From Bacillota bacterium (GTDB taxonomy: Bacteria > Bacillota_I > Bacilli_A > RFN20 > CAG-826), in the NCBI GenBank assembly GCA_023422095.1, contig JAEZSD010000096.1, positions 1 through 8,626 on the forward strand: a DNA stretch of 8,626 nucleotides, in the 5' to 3' direction. How positions within the stretch are numbered: the stretch's first letter is position 1; every line of letters begins with the position of its first letter. Below are positions 5,826-8,626 of the stretch, piece by piece. A program made the translations under genes and the position numbers. The notes below the pieces were generated by a model. That model made no database searches. It was given only the letters and a program-made list of their open reading frames with translations, and had not been told where the DNA came from.

Positions 5826-6581
5826 ATGAAAAGTCACAAACTTTTGCCAGTCGTTGCTTTTATCGGATTAGGCATTTTAGGGTTTATTTTCGCTTATAAT
5901 TTCATCTATTCATTAGCGGCCAAAATCAATCCTGTTATTCCTATGGAAGCCATGGTCTTTGCCTTGCCCATCGCTATTGGGTTATTGCTCGTTCCATATG
6001 CTGTAAAATCCGAAAACCGCAAACTAATCTATATTGGCAATATGATCAGTGTTGTCTTCTCGCTTATTTTTGTCTATCAAACCGCTAGCCTTTGTCTTTC
6101 CAATCTTAGTGGGGCGCTTAATATCGCGTTGTTGATTACCATGATTTGGCCTTTGCTAACCTTAGCGGCTTCGCTGACAATGATGGCCTTTTACAAAAAA
6201 GCAGATTTTAAACGAATCCATAATATCGCTCTTTTTGTCGCTTTGGGTGGCATCGTTGTCAGTTTCTTAATTACATTAATTACCATAATAGTGGTTGCAG
6301 TTAATTCCGCTAATGGTTTTCTTGTTTTCTTTGCCTTGCTTCCCACTCTCTTTGTCTTTTTAGCGGTCGCTCCAGTTGTCTTTATGGCATTTTCCTTAAA
6401 AGATCAAGCGCGCCTAGTGAAACTTGAAGTTCCGGAATGGGTCAAACCTGTAAAACCAGCTCCCGCTCCAAAGGCTGACCCAAAAGTTGAAAAACCTGTA
6501 GCTGAACAGAATGAATCTACGCCTAAAGAAGAAGTTCCGCCTGAACCAGCTGAGCCTAAAGAAGATACTCCCAAAGAGTAA
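5826..6581 (+). CDS. Six-helix membrane protein with Pro/Glu/Lys-rich tail
   Basis: I do not recognise this 251-residue protein as a named family. It has six likely membrane helices at about residues 7-30, 42-60, 67-90, 96-121, 132-158 and 165-190. A hydrophilic 60-residue tail follows (about 191-251), rich in Pro, Glu and Lys, with repeated KP, PAP and EPxEP-type runs. The tail is low-complexity, contains no cysteine or sorting signal, and is likely disordered. With an even helix count both ends fall on the same side; the Lys-rich first residues and basic loops (KSENRK, YKKADFKR) suggest the cytoplasmic face. Start choice is supported by AGAGGGG at good spacing. It is the only plus-strand gene here and is monocistronic, with its own -10 and a strong terminator. 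A transport, sensory or scaffold role is all that could be guessed. Confidence 0.8.
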   Translation: MKSHKLLPVVAFIGLGILGFIFAYNFIYSLAAKINPVIPMEAMVFALPIAIGLLLVPYAVKSENRKLIYIGNMISVVFSLIFVYQTASLCLSNLSGALNIALLITMIWPLLTLAASLTMMAFYKKADFKRIHNIALFVALGGIVVSFLITLITIIVVAVNSANGFLVFFALLPTLFVFLAVAPVVFMAFSLKDQARLVKLEVPEWVKPVKPAPAPKADPKVEKPVAEQNESTPKEEVPPEPAEPKEDTPKE

Positions 6582-6597
6582 AAGAATAATTATATCC

Positions 6598-6628
6598 AAA
6601 AGGCGAATAATCGTTTATCCGCCTTTTT
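6598..6628 (+). terminator. Intrinsic terminator after the six-helix membrane protein
   Basis: Starting 17 nt after the TAA, AAAAGGCG pairs with CGCCTTTT. The inner stem continues ATAA/TTAT after one A-C mismatch, around loop TCGT, and the 3' side ends in five T. The A-run on the 5' side means it could also act on minus-strand transcripts, suiting its place between convergent genes. Confidence 0.85.
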
Positions 6629-6750
6629 ATTGCTGAAATATATCTAATAGAAGTTCGCTTAAAAAGGATTAGGAAAATATAAATTAAGATGTCTTACTGT
6701 TTTTTCTTTGAAAACTTTTTATAGGAAATAATATTAAAAGAGTTTATCCA

Positions 6751-6787
6751 AAAAACATTATCATCTATTAGTTAAACTAATGTTTTT
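6751..6787 (-). terminator. AT-rich terminator of the DUF6273 protein gene
   Basis: On the minus strand AAAAACATTA pairs with TAATGTTTTT (10 bp), and the second arm runs into a T-tract of six. The loop contains a second palindrome, TTAGTTTAACTAA, which could form an alternative small hairpin. The stem overlaps the last bases of the stop codon at 6786-6788. Confidence 0.6.
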
Positions 6788-8339
6788 ATTGATTAATGTC
6801 TAATCTAATCGCTGGAACGACTCCATAGGTTGTGTCGTTAACTTGGTAATCGTAAGCACCGCCATCAAAACTAATTTGTCCGACAGAATACTCAAAATTA
6901 TGAGGTGAGCGCAACCAAAAATTAGCATAAATACTAGAGTCAGAAACGAAATAATCTTGTAACCCCATAGCTTTTGCGTAGTCAGTCCCTATTTTTTGTC
7001 TGGTATTTGAAGAAGTGTATTCAGTTGAGAACCCATAGCTAGAATTAACAATATCTTTGCTACTAAGCAAGAAAACTTTATCGTTAGTATCATCGCAAAA
7101 GTAGGGAGAAAGACCGTATCGATTTTCCGTTGATGCTTGACTATTGTCAACGAGCGTTGTTGTAATCATTGATTTCTCAAAGGTGGAGAAAGCCCAAGAA
7201 TAAAATTCAATATTGAGCCAACTTCTAATATCGCTCGCTGAATAGTCGTTAGCGTTGCCCAACTCTTCATCAACTGGAGGGGTTTCTTCTGGATTAAATG
7301 GATCGAAAGGTTCTTCCATACGTTGGTAATCATCGTGATGATAATCATGACTATCAAGAATCGAATGTGACACCATGAGAGGCCCTTGTAGTTCATTGAC
7401 TGATAGTAGGTCCCAAGTGATTGGCTCAAATTTAAACCAATAAGTATTCAGTATTTCATATCCATTAGCTGGTTGAGCAGTGTAATAGTTGATATATGGA
7501 CCAGAGAGGTCATATGGTTCCATTGGGTTTCTCAAACGGTAATTAGAGAAATAAACTCCACGATATTTAATATCGTTATTAACAATATCTTGATACCACA
7601 TATATTCTGTTTCATTAGACCCGTCGACATAAAAGTCATAAGCCACCCAATTTTTTCTATCTACAGACGAGGGTAAATCTCCGGCTTCAGTGTTTAATAC
7701 AGCAACTAAACCTTCGTCAGTTACTTCTGTTTGCGGATAGCTTCCCATTTGAACTGATTGGACTCCGCCGCCAACTGCCGGGTCTTCATCGGAGCACGAG
7801 TAAACAATCTCGAGATCCTCAATTATTAAATCATTCTCAAGTGAGACTACTTTAATAAAGTTAGGTCTATTAGTCGTAAATTCCTTAATAATGAAATTAC
7901 TATCTGCGTTTAAAACTTCATACTGCGTGTCAGTGAATAAATTGAAATTGGACCAGTAAAGTCCCACGTTTGCATCTGGAATAGAAGTCGCAATTACCAA
8001 ACTTTGAATTCCGTGAAGAGCATCCACATTAGCGAAGTAACCTCCCGCTTTTATGGTTTGCCAAGCGCTGGTCGCATTAGCGAAATCAACATATTGGAAA
8101 GTGATGGAATTATCCGAAACAGTTATCGCTTCATTGGCCCCAGAATAATATTGTCCCGGAGTCGATGGCGCTGTGACTAACTTATTAGTTGTATTGCCAA
8201 AGGCAATTGCAAAAGAACTCGGCTCAGCCATTAAAATAGAGTTTTGAACATTGTCCATTAAATAGAAAACTCCAGCAGAGGAAAGCGTGAGCAAAAAAGT
8301 TAATCCCGCGACATAAAAATGTCTTTTTTTCTTAATCAT
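6786..8339 (-). CDS. Secreted or membrane-anchored DUF6273-family surface protein
   Basis: The second of two ATGs (8339) is chosen because AAAAGGA lies 8 nt upstream of it but only 2 nt from the first (8345). The 517-residue product starts MIKKKRHF, followed by a hydrophobic helix (about 8-28), so it is exported and probably stays anchored; no lipobox is seen. Residues 78-182 look like a beta-sandwich, carbohydrate-binding-like domain, ending LENDLIIEDLEIVYSC. A short motif QMGSYPQTEVTDEGLVAVLN (197-216) precedes the C-terminal DUF6273-type domain (about 295-513). Its hallmarks are FEPITWDLL, SHSILDSHDYHH, YSASDIRSWLN, AFSTFEKSMI, NDKVFLLSSKDI, FWLRSPH and GVVPAIRL. The biochemical role of DUF6273 is unknown; it resembles C-type-lectin or formylglycine-enzyme-like surface folds. 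An acidic Pro-rich insert (about 341-363) interrupts the domain. The gene has its own promoter and terminator and faces the six-helix protein gene. Confidence 0.8.
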   Translation of the reverse strand: MIKKKRHFYVAGLTFLLTLSSAGVFYLMDNVQNSILMAEPSSFAIAFGNTTNKLVTAPSTPGQYYSGANEAITVSDNSITFQYVDFANATSAWQTIKAGGYFANVDALHGIQSLVIATSIPDANVGLYWSNFNLFTDTQYEVLNADSNFIIKEFTTNRPNFIKVVSLENDLIIEDLEIVYSCSDEDPAVGGGVQSVQMGSYPQTEVTDEGLVAVLNTEAGDLPSSVDRKNWVAYDFYVDGSNETEYMWYQDIVNNDIKYRGVYFSNYRLRNPMEPYDLSGPYINYYTAQPANGYEILNTYWFKFEPITWDLLSVNELQGPLMVSHSILDSHDYHHDDYQRMEEPFDPFNPEETPPVDEELGNANDYSASDIRSWLNIEFYSWAFSTFEKSMITTTLVDNSQASTENRYGLSPYFCDDTNDKVFLLSSKDIVNSSYGFSTEYTSSNTRQKIGTDYAKAMGLQDYFVSDSSIYANFWLRSPHNFEYSVGQISFDGGAYDYQVNDTTYGVVPAIRLDINQ

Positions 8340-8363
8340 AGTCATATTCCTTTTAATGTTTAC

Positions 8364-8372
8364 ATTTTACCA
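8364..8372 (-). promoter_or_regulatory. Extended -10 promoter of the DUF6273 protein gene
   Basis: On the minus strand TGGTAAAAT is an extended -10 (TGn plus TAAAAT) 24 nt before the chosen ATG at 8339. A TTGACT word lies just upstream, but too close to serve as its -35; it could instead pair with ATTAAA 17 nt further on. Confidence 0.45.
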
Positions 8373-8419
8373 CTAGTCAAAAATTACTCGTTACTGTTTT
8401 TTAAAAATAACAAAGGCCG

Positions 8420-8444
8420 ATGTAAGTTAGAATACTTTTTACAT
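8420..8444. repeat. 25-bp inverted repeat upstream of the DUF6273 gene
   Basis: On the minus strand ATGTAA and TTACAT arms enclose a shorter AAGT/ACTT pair. The site lies about 50 nt upstream of the extended -10. It has no T-tract on either strand and so is more like an operator or small hairpin than a terminator. Confidence 0.3.
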
Positions 8445-8546
8445 TTAATCAGATAATGTCATAAAATTTGAGTGAGAAATAATAGTCAATTTGATGGGGA
8501 ATATGTTGATTTTTGGCTTGTTCTAGCTGAGACAAAATGCTTATGC

Positions 8547-8572
8547 AAAAAGTCATGGAAATGACAAAAAAA
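8547..8572 (-). terminator. Weak intrinsic terminator for a minus-strand gene beyond the right edge
   Basis: On the minus strand GTCAT-TTCC-ATGAC forms a 5-bp hairpin followed by five T, and is preceded by a run of seven T. A second AT-only hairpin (ATAAAA/TTTTAT) lies just before it. Both would follow a gene ending near 8598. Confidence 0.4.
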
Positions 8573-8597
8573 CATAAAACATTTTATTAAAAATGAT

Positions 8598-8626
8598 TTA
8601 ATTAGCTTTCTTCAAAGCACCAGGTA
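8598..8626 (-). CDS. Possible last codons of a minus-strand gene, cut by window edge
   Basis: Read on the minus strand, the frame ending TAA at 8598-8600 gives only PGALKKAN before the stop, then the weak terminator. The tail is faintly like the C-terminus of HU-type DNA-binding proteins, but eight residues cannot establish this. The other two frames also stop within the last 25 bases, so the reading frame itself is uncertain. Confidence 0.2.

Noticed and set aside
7166..7429. Out-of-frame minus-strand frame inside the DUF6273 gene
   Set aside because: The DUF6273 frame carries the conserved domain motifs across this stretch.
1..8626. CRISPR array, insertion sequence or att site
   Set aside because: I saw no regularly spaced direct repeats, no transposase or integrase coding sequence, and no paired terminal inverted repeats.

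Overview
The window is AT-rich and decodes well with the standard bacterial code: Trp is TGG, and TAA, TAG and TGA behave as stops. All clear genes have good Shine-Dalgarno (SD) sequences, and gene content is typical of low-GC Bacillota or Mollicutes-related bacteria that keep the standard code. This includes an ECF sigma factor paired with a membrane protein bearing an Ig-like ectodomain, a DUF6273-type surface protein and an AbiE toxin-antitoxin pair. I cannot name the species. No rRNA, tRNA, CRISPR array, transposase or phage gene was seen.

Layout, left to right. (1) 1-968, minus: a 47-residue acidic small protein overlaps (TAATG) the start of a DMT/EamA-type transporter that runs off the left edge. 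The pair has a structured leader at 969-1080, set off from the next gene by an intrinsic terminator (1118-1140). (2) 1184-3932, minus: an ECF sigma factor with a TTG start overlaps by 14 nt a 736-residue single-pass membrane protein. That protein has a short cytoplasmic N-terminus and a very large beta-rich ectodomain with Ig-like and repeated modules, and is best read as a membrane anti-sigma or sensor. (3) 4065-5517, minus: an AbiE-type (type IV) toxin-antitoxin operon, antitoxin AbiEi followed by nucleotidyltransferase toxin AbiEii with an 8-nt overlap; a good palindrome upstream is a candidate operator. (4) 5826-6581, plus: a six-helix membrane protein with a Pro/Glu/Lys-rich cytoplasmic or surface tail, ending at a strong terminator. 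(5) 6786-8339, minus, convergent with it: a secreted or membrane-anchored DUF6273-family protein with its own terminator and an extended -10 promoter. (6) 8346-8626: non-coding, with an inverted repeat, a weak terminator and probably the last codons of another minus-strand gene.

The most interesting units are the sigma/Ig-ectodomain pair, which looks like a transmembrane signalling module with an unknown ligand, and the small acidic ORF coupled to a transporter behind a leader that could fold in alternative ways. The AbiE pair is a recognised system; only its operator is new here. Nothing seen proves a wholly new system.
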